From the NCBI GenBank assembly GCA_963924555.1, contig OZ004583.1, positions 2,885,501 to 2,949,500 on the forward strand: a stretch of 64,000 nt of DNA, given 5' to 3'. Positions 14,501 through 24,162 of this stretch are shown one piece after another. Each line of letters starts with the position of its first letter. Position 1 is the stretch's first letter. This DNA is from Crambe crambe. Lineage: Eukaryota; Porifera; Demospongiae; Poecilosclerida; Crambeidae. The translations under genes were made by a program, and so were the position numbers. The notes beneath the pieces were generated by a model. It ran no database searches. It saw nothing but the letters and a program-made list of their open reading frames with translations, and was not told the DNA's origin.

Positions 14501-17500
14501 TCCTGTCAGAGCGTGAAATTTTTCCATCAGCTTGGAGGTGAAATTGGAGCCGTTGTCTGTTAAGATTTCATCTGGAATTCCTACTCTGGCAAATACTTCA
14601 ATGAGAGTTCTTGCAACTGTCTCACTGTCAACCATCTTCAATGGAAATGCTTCAGGCCATTTGGTTGCGTAATCCATGATGACTAACACGTACTTATTTC
14701 CTCTCTTTGTCCTTTTTAGAGGGCCAAAAACATCCATGGCTATTCTTCGGAAAGGTACATCAATCACTGGCAGTGGCTGGAGTGGTACCCTCATACTCTT
14801 CACTGGGTTTGCTTTCTGGCATTTTGGACAAGATTTGCACACCTGGGCGACGTCCTTCCTGATTCCTGGCCAGTTGAATCTGGTGTTCAGTCGGCTGAGT
14901 GTTCTCTTCCTTCCAAAGTGTCCAGCAATTGGAGTAGAATGAGCCATCTTGAGGACTTCCTCACGACATACCTGTGGAAGAACAAGAAGTGGGTTAAGTG
15001 AGTGAACATCTGAGTCAGGGTCCTCTTTGTGTCGGATAAGCAGGCCATCTTTCCAGCAGTAGAGTCCTTTGCTATCGTCTGCCTGTCTCCTAGCGTCTTT
15101 CAAAGTAGGATCCTCTCTCTGCAAGGCAGCTAGCTTGTCTTTGTCAATGGTCTCAGGTCGCTGCTTAGTAGCCTCTTTCACCCTAGTGAACTCCTGCCTC
15201 TGTTGCCTCTTCTCTGCTCTGGTCAGTTTCTTTTTGTCTTTGGAAACCTGCATGAAAAGAGAAGGGTCCAGTTCGTAGAGATCACCCAGATTACTGTCAG
15301 CAATTTCCACACTTTCTCGTTCAACATTTGAATGTTCAGCAGCTTCCGAATCATCTCGATAGATTCTGTCCTCAGCACCCGAATCTCTGAGGTCCGACTC
15401 TGAGAGTTCATATCTCTCCATGGTGTTATCTTCTAGCAATGGTTCTGGGTGTACTTCATCTTCTGCTTCTCTCTGCCTGGCTTCCATATCTTCTTGTTCT
15501 TGTTTTCGGGTCTGTGCTCTCGTTACCACCAAAGCACTGTCATAATTCCTGGCTGCCATCATTAGAAGTTTTGGGAAGTCTGGAATATCATTCCCCAAAA
15601 GTGCATCAAGTTCAATTGAGTCCGACACTGCAACCGTCAAATCGTACTGCTTTCCTTCCACTTCAATCTTGGCTCTTGCCATTGGTAATTGGACCAGGTT
15701 GTCACTCGCTGTCTTGAACAACCTCTTCCAGCCCAACATATCCTTATCTGTCAACATCCTTGGGTGGACAAATGTACGGGTAGCTCCACTATCAAGCAGT
15801 AGCTTCTTAGAAGGCTTTCCATTCACCTTGCCCTCCATCTGCCATCGAGTTTGGTCTCCATTCTCTCGGTCTTGTCCTCCATAGTTGATAGTTTCAGCTG
15901 CTTCTGGGCACCGTGCCTTGATGTGACCCCACTTCTGGCAGTTGAAACACTTGGGCCCTCGCTCACGGTCCCATTTCTTTTCTCCGCTGCTCTCTCCATC
16001 TTTCGACTTCTTCAACTTCTCCTTCCCTTGGAACTTAGAATGTCCTTCAGATTTGAGATTTGCTTCCTTTCCCTTATCATCTGGATGATTGCTTCTTCCT
16101 TGCCACTTGGTTCTGCCATTTCTTTCATCAGCTATCCAAGCACTTTCATGGGCACAGATGGACTTCAGTAGGTCGTCAAATGTCTTGTGTTGAAGTTCCC
16201 TCATCCTAACTTGTAGTCTTGTGGGCAGTTGTTGCAGTAACCTCTCCAGCAACATCAAGGTGTAAGCATCCATATCTCTTGCTTGTAACCAGCGATCGAA
16301 CTGGAGTTTCACCCAACGACCCCATTGCTTTGGATTCTTCCGATCATAAGTATTGTCCAAGAATCGCAATCTGTACACATCTGCAGACACGCTGTAGGCC
16401 TCAAGCACCTGTGTCTTCACTGTTTCGTACATTTGTTTTGCTTCGGCATCCAGCTTGGAATAGGCTAACAATCCCTTTCCTGACAGCACAGTTACAAGCT
16501 GACTTGTCCATCTCTCCTTGGGCCATTTTTCTGATGTTGCAGTTGCCTCAAAACCCTCAAGGAATGCCTCAATATCATCACTTTCCTCAACAAATTTGTG
16601 CAACTTTGCACGAGGCATAGTTGGGTCCTTTGGTTCCTCTGTTCTTCTCAAAAACAATTCCATCAGCTTCTCCTGTCTTTGTTGTATCTCTTGCTCCCAT
16701 TCGTGGCGTCTTTCTTCTTCTCGTTCCAGTCGTCTAGCCTCTTCCTCTCGGCATTTTTCTGCTTCCGAACGTCGACGTTCTTCTTCTTGCTCCAAGCGTC
16801 GAGCCTCCTCCTCTCGGCGCTTTTCTTCCTCCAAACGTCTTTCATCCTGGACTTTCAACATCTCCATAAACATCGCCATCATCTCTGTTGACTCATATTG
16901 AGCTGTAGCCTTCCGTGTCCTTCTGGGTTCTTCGGTCATCGCGCTGCCACCAAATGTCAGGAACTCTCGTCAACAATGCACCACAAGTAGCGAGCAGATG
17001 CAGCTTTTAAAATGTTATTATAGTAAATGTTACAAAAAACAACAGAACTACTCTGATCTCTCCTAGATCAGCTAGCTATCTCTCTACTTTCAGAATCCAA
17101 TAAATCCACACACACAGAAAGTTCTAGACATACATCAAAGAGTCCACACATTAGCACAACATAACTTCACATGACACACAGAAGTAACAATTAAACACAG
17201 ACATAAGTGTTAATCCACAGTTGGGATTGCATGTCAGGGGTGTTATCCTGACAAGCATGCGCATAAATGCACGTGCAGGGCGCTACTATTGCATGACACG
17301 TAGGTACATACGCCTGAGGCATTTTGGAGTGTAGACATAGATACAATTTTAATGAGTCATGACCTGAGAGTCAGCTCGCTCGCTGCAATTAATGATATAA
17401 CAATGATTTTAATTTTTGCAGCTCTTGAATTGGTTATGATATCTAATGACACATCTCCACTTCTTGGAGACACTGCTCTACTCGGTTGTGTTGGGTATGG

Positions 17501-20500
17501 CCAACCTTATGTGCTGATCACTTGGAGCAAGAACGGAGAAAGTATTATGAATAATTCTCGTGTCACTATCAATGAGACAGAAATCACTCAAGGGGGAAGG
17601 TTATTCAGACAGTCCTTCTTGGAGCTGTGCAGTGTGGAGTTCTCTGATGATGGTAACTACACCTGCACACTAAGTAATGGCCAGGCAACAATTAATGCCA
17701 CCTCCAAACTCATTGTACTAGGTAAGAACACTAAGTGAATCAGATGTAAGTAATTACACAAGCCATAATAGCAAGAACAAACATACCATGTATGCATGGA
17801 GCTATAATAACCGTACGTACATTAGATACTGATTGAGTTTCTGTGATATTCGGGGAAAAAACAAACATTTTACTTGACTGTTACCTACTGAGATAATGAT
17901 TCATTGGTGAATACATATTCAGACCATTCACACTTAAAAATTCATTTGATAGCGAGCGAGCGAGCAAGCAAGTATTCTTTAGTGCTACAACTCTTTAGCT
18001 GTTTAGTTTATTGCTGTTTAGTTTAAGCATAGATACTCTATATAACTACAACTATCGCAATGTGCAGCTTTGGACAGTGAGCAAGTGAGCAAGAAAAGCT
18101 GATAGGCTCTAGTGCTTGATATTGGTGTCAGAGACAAGAGTCATGTATTAGTGGTGCTTTCAACCAGAAAGCTCCACACATAAATACTTACCACAAGCAC
18201 TTAGATAAGCCAAATACCTACAATTCACTTTGATAAGCCCAGCACCTCTGTGATAAAAGGCTGTAGAAAACAATCTAGCTTGATTTCTATTATTGGAGCA
18301 TGCTGCATTATGCATGCACAGGCGTACTGTATGTATGCCTTGGGCATTTTGGAGTGTAGACCTATTATAGAACAATTTCAACGAGTCATGACCTGAGAGT
18401 CAGCTTGCTCGCTGAATTATGATTGCTAGAAATTTAAATAAAAATAATAGGGCAATATAAGAGTGGGTGAACAGTAGTTGCAATAATAAATGTAATTAAG
18501 CTAATCTCTGGCAGGACCATGGTGTTGGCAAATAGCTAGCTGAATATTTAGCTAATAGAGAAAGCTTATCTGTTTCTCTTGTCATGAACTGTTTATTCAT
18601 ACTGTCAACAGCAAAACACTTATGGCTCCTTCTATTCATACAGTAATAGACTCAGCAAAACACTTATGACCCTTCTATTCATACAGTAATAGACTCAGCA
18701 AAACAATTATGGCACATACATAATACCATTCATAATAAAAAATATAATATATTAGATAACAATGAGTGTGATGAAGGCACTGACAACTGTGATACTAATG
18801 CTACCTGTACCAACACCCCTGGAAGCTTCACCTGTACCTGTAACCAAGGATACAGTGGAGATGGAACGACTTGTGATGGTGAGTCATTGCACTTGCATTG
18901 AATATAAAAATTCAACATCGAAAAACAATTATAGATATTGATGAGTGTATGGCAAGCATGAATCGTTGTGATCCCAATGCTAACTGCACCAACAGTCCTG
19001 GGAGCTACACCTGTACCTGTAACCAAGGATACAGTGGAAATGGAACAATTTGTGATGGTGAGTTATTTACTTGGATTGATGAGAAAGCTAGCATGAACCA
19101 AACATGAATATAGATATTGATGAGTGTATGGCTAACATGAACGATAGTTGTAGTCCCTTTGCTAACTGTACCAACACTCCTGGGAGCTTCACCTGTACCT
19201 GTAACCAAGGATACACTGGAGATGGAACGACTTGTGATGGTAAGTCAGTTACAGTATTAGATATAACTTTGACCAATATGAATAATTATAGATATTGATG
19301 AGTGTATGGTTAGCATTAATCTTTGTGATCCCAATGCTAACTGCACAAATACTCCTGGGAGCTTCACCTGTGCCTGTAACCAAGGATACAGTGGAAATGG
19401 AACAACTTGTTCACGTAACTCTCTAATGATAAGCATAACAATGCATGTATAATGTAGTAGCCAATATATAATTAAAGATCGAATAAGTAGTTGAGAGGAG
19501 GGAGTGTACCGTTTCATCGTTATTATTGTTATTGTTACGTATGAACCTTAAAGTCACCAATAGCTTTTTCATACAGTTGAACTTGAACTTGTGGCAATAT
19601 CGGATGATATCTCTCTAACCATCGGAGAATCTGTTCTCTTAACATGTGTTGGATATGGCCAGCCTTACGTACTTATCACATGGGACAGAAATGAAGAGAG
19701 ACTAATGAATGATACAAATGTCATCATCTCTGAACAGGATTTTACTCAGAGAGGAAGGTTGTTGAGGCAGTCTGCCTTGTCTCTATGCAATCTTGAAATA
19801 TCAGATGCAGGTAGCTACACCTGCACAGTCAGTAATGGTCAAGCATCTATCAATGCCTCCTCTATAATCTTTGGTAAGTGTATTGGCATTTCTAAATGAG
19901 ATAAATGTGACACTACTATTAAATACAATGATTTTGATTTTTGCAGGTCTTGAATTGGTTAAGATATCTAATGACACATCTTCACTTCTTGGAGACACTG
20001 CTCTACTCAGTTGTGTTGGGCACGGCCAACCTTATGTGCTGATCACTTGGAGCAGGAATGGAGTAAACATTACAAATAATTCTCGTGTCACTATCAATGA
20101 GACAGAAGTCACTCAAGGGGGAAGGCTATTGAAGCAGTCCTTCTTGGAGCTATACAGTGTGGAGTTCTCTGATGCTGGTAACTATACCTGCACACTCAGT
20201 AACGGACGGGCAACAACCAATGCCACCTCCAAACTTATTGTCCTTGGTAAGAAAACTTTGTGTGATATTACATTACCAGTAAAATACGTAATTATTGTGG
20301 AGCAAACTTCTTCCATGGAATGATCAAACTTTCTCAGCCTACCCTCATTACTTAGACACCATGGTTACTCATGGATTTTTTTCCCTTTCCAGCTAGGCTG
20401 AGCTTTTCCAACCAGTAAGTGATTTAATTTTCTTTAAAAGAACACTTTGGCTGATGGCTGGACTGCATGAAGAAAAAAATATTTCAGCCCACATGAATAG

Positions 20501-23500
20501 TCTCTATTAAGACTCAGAGCCTGAGCATGGGTACAAAAAATGCTAATAATTCACGCACCAACACCTATCAGAGAGTGTACATTTAATTAATAGGGATGAT
20601 TCAGCATCTTCAATAAATAATAACTAACTACATAACATTACATAGCTACACATTAATACATGTACTGACTTCCATTAGATAACAATGAGTGTGATGAAGG
20701 CACTGATAATTGTAATTCCAATGCTAATTGCACCAACACTCCTGGGAGCTTCACCTGTACCTGTAACCAAGGATACAGTGGAGATGGAACAACTTGTGAT
20801 GGTGAGTTATTATGCTTATCTAGATAATAAACTAACATTGATGTACATGCAGACATTGATGAGTGCATGGCTGATAATTGTGATCCCAATGCAAACTGTA
20901 CTAACACTCCTGGGGGCTTCACCTGTACCTGTAACCAAGGATACACTGGAGATGGAAGAACTTGTAATGGTGAGTTATTATACTTGCATTGATAATAAAT
21001 CTAGCATTGAAGCACAGATGTTGATGAGTGTATCGCTGATAATAATTGTGATCCCAACGCTAACTGTACCAACACTCCTGGAAGCTTCACCTGTACCTGT
21101 AACCAAGGCTACACTGGAGATGGAAGGACTTGTAATGGTAAGTTATTATACTTGCATAGATAATAAATCTAACATTGAAGCACATACGTAGATATTGATG
21201 AGTGTATGATTAGCATGGAACTTTGTGATCTCAATGCTAACTGCACCAACATTCCTGGAAGCTACACCTGTGCTTGTAACCAAGGATACAGTGGAAATGG
21301 AACAACTTGTGATGGTGAGTTATTTACTTGGATCATTGAAAAGCTAACATCAAAAACATGAATATAGATATTGATGAGTGTTTGGCTAACATGAACAACA
21401 ATTGTGATCCCAAAGCTAACTGTACTAACATTCCTGGGAGCTTCACCTGTACCTGTAACCAAGGATACACTGGAGATGGAATGACTTGTGGTGGTAAGTT
21501 ATTATACTTGCATTGATAATTGGGACAAACCTGAGCAAGACCCACACTAGCAAGTTTGCTGAGAAATTTCTACTACGTATGTATGTTCTACACTGCAGCA
21601 TTTTTCTTCAACACAGAGCATACACACATACACACATGTGTGTACCTATCTTTTGTGATGACAATGCATACACATAAGCATCAACCACATCCCACACAGA
21701 GCAGAGTTAGAAGTCATTGAACTTCATTCAGCCTAAACATGTAGAAATATAATACATAGCTATAAACACATGTGTAAAATTAAAAGTCACACCACACGCA
21801 GCACATAATAATATTCTTTTCTTCTCAAACCTTGCATTCAAAGACAAGCATCTTAAGCCAGCTCTCGATAATTATATCAAGCATCCACATGCATGCACAT
21901 TATCAAATATATGTATCAAGCAATGTTCTAACATGAATAATAGATATTGATGAGTGTATGGGCAATAATTGTGATCCTAATGCTAACTGTACCAACACTC
22001 CTGGGAGCTTCGCCTGTATTTGTAACCAAGGATACACTGGAGAAGGAAGGACTTGTAATGGTGAGTTATCATACTTGCATTGATAATAAATCTAACATTA
22101 AAACACATGCAGATATTGACGAGTGCATGGCTGATAATTGTGATCCCAACGCTAACTGTACCAACACTCCTGGGAGCTTCATGTGTACCTGTAACCAGGG
22201 ATATACTGGAGATGGACAAACTTGTAATGGTGAGTTATTATACTTGCATTGATAATAAATCTAACATTGAAGCACATAGATATTGATGAGTGTATGATTA
22301 ATAATTGTAATCCCAATGCTAACTGTACCAACACTCCTGGGAGCTTCATATGTACCTGTAACCAAGGATACACTGGAGATGGAAGAACTTGTAATGGTGA
22401 GTTATTTTATTGCATTGATAATAAATCTAACATTGAATCAGATATTGATGAGTGTATGGCAAGTATGGACAATGATTGTGATCCCTTTGCTAACTGTACC
22501 AACACTCCTGGGAACTACACCTGTACCTGTAACCAAGGATACACAGGAGATGGAATGACTTGTGATGGTACACTTGTATAGAGATTAAAAAAATTAATTT
22601 TGATCAACGTGAATACTAATAGATATTGATGAGTGTGTGGCTAGCGTGGAGCTTTGTCATCCTTTTGCTAACTGTACCAACACTCCTGGGAACTACACCT
22701 GTACCTGTAACCAAGGATACACTGGAGATGGAAGAACTTGTAATGGTGAGTTATAAATACTTGCATTGATAATAAACATTGAAACATGAATATAGATATA
22801 GATGAGTGTGTGGTTAGCATGGACAATGATTGTGATACTGATGCTAACTGCACCAACACTCCTGGGAACTACTCCTGTACTTGTAAAGAAGGATACACTG
22901 GTGATGGAATGACTTGTGATGGTGAGTTATACACATAATTATACTTACATTTTTTTAAAAACTTTTATTAACGTGAATGTAGATATTGATGAGTGTATGG
23001 CTAGCATGGACCTTTGTCATCCCAATGCTAACTGTACCAACACTCCTGGGAGCTATACCTGTGCTTGTAACCAAGGATACAGTGGAGATGGAACAGCTTG
23101 TGAAGGTTTGAATTAATTTATTTCTCCCGTATTTATAGCATGACAGCTAGAAATTGGCCATTTTTAAGTAGCAAAATAATCATGCACCTGACGAAATACT
23201 ATCTCTATTTTCCTCCCCCAAGGCTGTACTAGCTAGTAATCTTGTGATATGGAGAGCTAACTGAAGAAGTGGATGAGTCTACACCGGCGTAGAAACAGGG
23301 GGAGGGGGGCACAGGGGCCAAGGCCCCCTGGATTTTTACCAACTGAATTGGCAAGAACTATGGGCCAAATCATCTTCCTATGCCAATGGTCTAAATTTCC
23401 TGATTAGGACTATCATAATTTATGACTAGCTGCTACACACCTATCTTCACACCTACTGTTTCATCGAATATACATTGTGACTTATCCTATTCAGAATTGT

Positions 23501-23652
23501 CTGGAGGACTTAGTACAGCAGCGAAGGCTGGTATTGCAACTGGGATTGGAGCTGTCTTCATACTTCTGTTAATAGGAGCTCTACTCGGTTATGCTCAGAT
23601 TATATACTTAATAAAAGTCCAAAAGACTGATGAAAATGCATCTCTTTTATAA
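2083..23652 (+). CDS. Gene B: large EGF/Ig-module single-pass receptor-like protein
   Basis: Modelled as 39 exons and 2106 aa. Exons 1-7: 2083-2217, 3053-3303, 3436-3611, 4241-4350, 4561-4820, 5285-5449, 5527-5567. EGF exons: 5895-6017; 7355-7477, 7537-7659, 7726-7842; 10472-10594, 10656-10778, 10830-10955, 11015-11137; 18756-18878, 18935-19057, 19114-19239, 19292-19414; 20679-20801, 20853-20969, 21018-21137, 21192-21314, 21368-21493, 21944-22060, 22113-22229, 22280-22396, 22442-22567, 22623-22745, 22796-22921, 22983-23105. Ig exons: 6326-6625, 8345-8641, 9715-10014, 11372-11668, 17422-17721, 19577-19873, 19947-20246. Membrane exon: 23495-23652. All joins are in phase. The start encodes a clear signal peptide followed by [12 protein letters not shown]. 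The tail is about 15 residues and ends DENASLL. A full retrotransposon lies in the intron between the fourth and fifth Ig exons. Role inferred: cell-surface adhesion or recognition. Alternative splicing could vary the module set. Confidence 0.85.
6813..7272. repeat. Direct tandem duplication in the gene B intron after the first Ig exon
   Basis: Two copies of about 225-235 bp, 6813-7035 and 7036-7272, both beginning CAGCTGCTCAGCTGAATAGC and ending TTAGAG, with a few indels. A partial inverted copy of the middle (TTCATGTTTCTGGTCA) lies at about 6700-6717. The duplication is intronic. Confidence 0.8.
7355..10014 (+). repeat. Gene B module block 1: three EGF, Ig type V, Ig type A
   Basis: EGF exons 7355-7477, 7537-7659 and 7726-7842 are followed by an Ig exon starting [11 protein letters not shown] (8345-8641) and one starting [11 protein letters not shown] (9715-10014). 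Ig features: first Cys in LLTCVGYGQ, core Trp in LITW, and DAGNYTC before the second Cys. The block recurs at 10472-17721 and 18756-20246 with four EGF exons each. Confidence 0.85.
8732..9670. mobile_element. Foldback element copy 1 in a gene B intron
   Basis: It opens with a small palindrome, AGAGAGTGC-GGTA-GCACTCTCT (8733-8754), followed by GC-rich sequence shared with 35289 onwards. The right half is an inverted repeat: ATATCCAGCCAACAATC near 9545 pairs with GATTGTTGGCTGGATAT near 9626. Other copies are at about 33221-34258 and 35288-36098. No coding sequence is seen, so it is probably non-autonomous. Confidence 0.7.
11225..11346. repeat. (GTT)n trinucleotide tract
   Basis: Interrupted TTG/GTT repeat of about 120 bp immediately before the acceptor of the Ig exon at 11372. 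A similar but shorter tract precedes the homologous Ig exon of gene C (about 32748-32800). Confidence 0.9.
12113..12411 (-). repeat. 3' LTR of the Gypsy element
   Basis: 299 bp, matching 16955-17253 base for base as far as I could compare. The stop of the gag-pol frame lies within its internal boundary, at 12401. Confidence 0.95.
12401..16939 (-). CDS. Gag-pol polyprotein of the Gypsy element (gag-PR-INT-RT-RH)
   Basis: Single 1512-aa frame. Residues 30-95 are a Glu/Arg-rich coiled coil. The gag core is about 110-270. The zinc knuckle [14 protein letters not shown] is at 331-344. The protease active site LLDSGAT is at 381-387. Integrase comes next: zinc finger H667, H674, C704, C707, then the DD35E triad D736, D795, E831, and a GPY module at 970-972. 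Reverse transcriptase follows at about 1090-1270 with YLDD at 1230-1233. RNase H has D1381, E1421, D1448 and D1491. All catalytic residues are present and there is no internal stop, so the copy is potentially autonomous. The start codon lies only 16 bases inside the 5' LTR. Integrase before RT is the copia-like order known from Gmr1-type Ty3/Gypsy elements, and the GPY module supports Ty3/Gypsy affinity. Confidence 0.95.
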   Translation of the reverse strand: MTEEPRRTRKATAQYESTEMMAMFMEMLKVQDERRLEEEKRREEEARRLEQEEERRRSEAEKCREEEARRLEREEERRHEWEQEIQQRQEKLMELFLRRTEEPKDPTMPRAKLHKFVEESDDIEAFLEGFEATATSEKWPKERWTSQLVTVLSGKGLLAYSKLDAEAKQMYETVKTQVLEAYSVSADVYRLRFLDNTYDRKNPKQWGRWVKLQFDRWLQARDMDAYTLMLLERLLQQLPTRLQVRMRELQHKTFDDLLKSICAHESAWIADERNGRTKWQGRSNHPDDKGKEANLKSEGHSKFQGKEKLKKSKDGESSGEKKWDRERGPKCFNCQKWGHIKARCPEAAETINYGGQDRENGDQTRWQMEGKVNGKPSKKLLLDSGATRTFVHPRMLTDKDMLGWKRLFKTASDNLVQLPMARAKIEVEGKQYDLTVAVSDSIELDALLGNDIPDFPKLLMMAARNYDSALVVTRAQTRKQEQEDMEARQREAEDEVHPEPLLEDNTMERYELSESDLRDSGAEDRIYRDDSEAAEHSNVERESVEIADSNLGDLYELDPSLFMQVSKDKKKLTRAEKRQQRQEFTRVKEATKQRPETIDKDKLAALQREDPTLKDARRQADDSKGLYCWKDGLLIRHKEDPDSDVHSLNPLLVLPQVCREEVLKMAHSTPIAGHFGRKRTLSRLNTRFNWPGIRKDVAQVCKSCPKCQKANPVKSMRVPLQPLPVIDVPFRRIAMDVFGPLKRTKRGNKYVLVIMDYATKWPEAFPLKMVDSETVARTLIEVFARVGIPDEILTDNGSNFTSKLMEKFHALTGVKHIRTSAYHPETDGMVERFNATLKKTLRKLVDKSTEDWDLCLPYLMWAYRGTEHASTGYSPYELVYGKEMRDGLDELAERWKEDTTDPVPVVEYLRLLRERMERVRESMRENEQKAKTQHKKYHDRKTTTRDFKEGDMVLVFLPKKQNKLLTEWLGPYPILQKKSNVTYEVDMTDHKKRKRTFHVNALKQWNSPVPAVLLAAECEDVEPLTWNDNQEEKTSSNQLSPNQQRDLKELKKEFADVISDIPGRTDVIEHSVDTGEASPVRLPPYRIPQALRDTLREEIKEMLTQGIIVPSTSEWAAPIILVPKKDGSKRLCVDFRRLNHVTKADPYPIPRVEELIDRLGNAKYITALDLTKGYWQVPVEKESQKKTAFITPFGKYEFTTMPFGLMGAPSTFQCLMDKVLEDVHQFAAAYLDDVIIHSDTWEQHVQHLTCVFQNLRKAGLKIKEKKCQFAKNCCNYLGHVVGEGKVRPEICKIEAVRNFKRPQTKKEVRAFLGLAGYYRRFIKDFATIAAPLSDLTKASASNRVEWKEEQNKAFVELKKRLTAEPILRNPDFSIPFILQTDASDLGIGSVLTQVDDQGEEHPVAFASRKLLPRERRYAAVEKECLAVVEGIRTFRVYLEGRHFQVQTDHRSLEYLHKMRDSNGRLSRWSLYLQPYDFSINHRPGRQNGNADGLSRENSAPTIADLKEGEMSG
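12412..12425 (-). other. Polypurine tract of the Gypsy element
   Basis: On the minus strand GAAGGAGGGGGAGA directly abuts the TG of the 3' LTR, the expected plus-strand priming site. Confidence 0.85.
16940..16954 (-). other. Primer-binding site region of the Gypsy element
   Basis: On the minus strand the 5' LTR end CCTGACA is followed by TTTGGTGGCAGCGCG, which contains the TGG that pairs with a tRNA 3' CCA end. It reaches the ATG, so there is almost no leader. The tRNA species is not identified. Confidence 0.7.
16955..17253 (-). repeat. 5' LTR of the Gypsy element
   Basis: 299 bp, reads as identical to the LTR at 12113-12411. With the intact frame this indicates recent insertion. The duplication AGCAT follows at 17254-17258. 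Confidence 0.95.
17951..18414. mobile_element. CAGCGAGC-type MITE, copy 2
   Basis: Starts AGCGAGCGAGCGAGC and ends CTTGCTCGCTG, in the same orientation as copy 1 and only about 560 bp downstream of it, in the intron after the Ig exon 17422-17721. Internal marks shared with copies 1 and 3 include TCATGACCTGAGAGTCAGC. Confidence 0.75.
18756..20246 (+). repeat. Gene B module block 3: four EGF, Ig type V, Ig type A (compact)
   Basis: EGF exons 18756-18878, 18935-19057, 19114-19239, 19292-19414; Ig V 19577-19873; Ig A 19947-20246. Introns are 52-162 bp, so this looks like the ancestral compact arrangement before element insertions enlarged block 2. Confidence 0.85.
20679..23105 (+). repeat. Gene B terminal EGF array (12 modules)
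   Basis: Twelve EGF exons of 117-126 nt. Introns are mostly about 45-60 bp and share sequence with one another (GTGAGTTATTATACTTGCATTG type), so exon and intron were copied together. Length classes of 117, 120, 123 and 126 nt differ only between the first and second Cys. A larger intron at 21494-21943 holds no recognised feature. Confidence 0.9.
23495..23652 (+). other. Gene B membrane-anchor exon
   Basis: Encodes [17 protein letters not shown], then a hydrophobic helix ([19 protein letters not shown]) with small-residue GxxxG-like spacing, and a tail ending DENASLL, which fits the acidic dileucine pattern [DE]xxxL[LI]. The gene C exon 39692-39849 is nearly the same. Confidence 0.85.
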
Positions 23653-24162
23653 CTAGTACTTGAGCTATATAATGTGGACTTTAATATCACTCCTTCTATT
23701 GTAATTATTATTGACTCTTATCTTTATACCTAGTTGTAATAATAATTATTATTTATTTTTTGTTCAGACAATTATGCTTGGATCATTCAAGCTAGCAAGC
23801 TACATGTAGCTAATATCATAAAGGAAAATCAACCACGGCTTCACAAATTTGGCTATTTCCTATTGTGGCCCAGCAGGATGTACGTACATAGCCTTGAACC
23901 CAACGAGAACCTGGTATTCGAGGCTAAGCAGGATAATTATGTCAATTAAGGCAACTTATTAATACATATTCATTTACTCTGCAAAGTGAGAAAAGAGGGT
24001 TGCATTTATATATACGTAAGCAACATTATTGAATTCCTAGCTACATATATCACTTTAGGATACACACTGACAATCTAAACTTGGTAGATAGAGCTAAAAG
24101 TAAAGGAGAAAGAAGGTGGTTATATGAGATTTCTTCCACAACTCACCAAGATAACTCACCAG
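23653..24162. other. Intergenic region after gene B, no gene seen
   Basis: AT-rich, with no coding or RNA gene recognised up to the MITE at 24163. Confidence 0.5.

Larger units (their letters stand above)
12113..17253 (-). mobile_element. Complete Ty3/Gypsy-class LTR retrotransposon with Gmr1-type domain order
   Basis: 5141 bp on the minus strand. The two 299-bp LTRs (12113-12411 and 16955-17253) read as identical, start TGTCAGG and end CCTGACA in either orientation, and are flanked by a 5-bp duplication AGCAT (12108-12112, 17254-17258). A purine tract abuts the 3' LTR and a TGG-starting primer-binding site follows the 5' LTR. One open gag-pol frame of 1512 codons fills the interior. The interior is visibly more GC-rich than the surrounding host DNA. 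It lies antisense to gene B, within an intron. Confidence 0.97.
11751..17385. mobile_element. CAGCGAGC-type MITE, copy 1, interrupted by the Gypsy element
   Basis: The left end CAGCGAGCGAGC at 11751 and the right end GCTCGCTCGCTG at 17385 are inverted repeats. Removing the Gypsy insertion and one copy of its 5-bp duplication leaves about 490 bp, which aligns with copies at 17951-18414, 25174-25752 and, truncated, 36649-36947. Shared internal marks are TCATGACCTGAGAGTCAGC near the right end and GGCATTTTGGAGTGTAGAC. No coding sequence. Confidence 0.75.
10472..17721 (+). repeat. Gene B module block 2: four EGF, Ig type V, Ig type A, split by a retrotransposon
   Basis: EGF exons 10472-10594, 10656-10778, 10830-10955, 11015-11137; Ig V 11372-11668; Ig A 17422-17721. 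The MITE and Gypsy element occupy the intron between the two Ig exons, which is only about 1 kb in block 1 and 73 bp in block 3. Confidence 0.85.

Noticed and set aside
15439-16901. Plus-strand frames of 60-133 codons
   Set aside because: Shadows of the minus-strand gag-pol frame.
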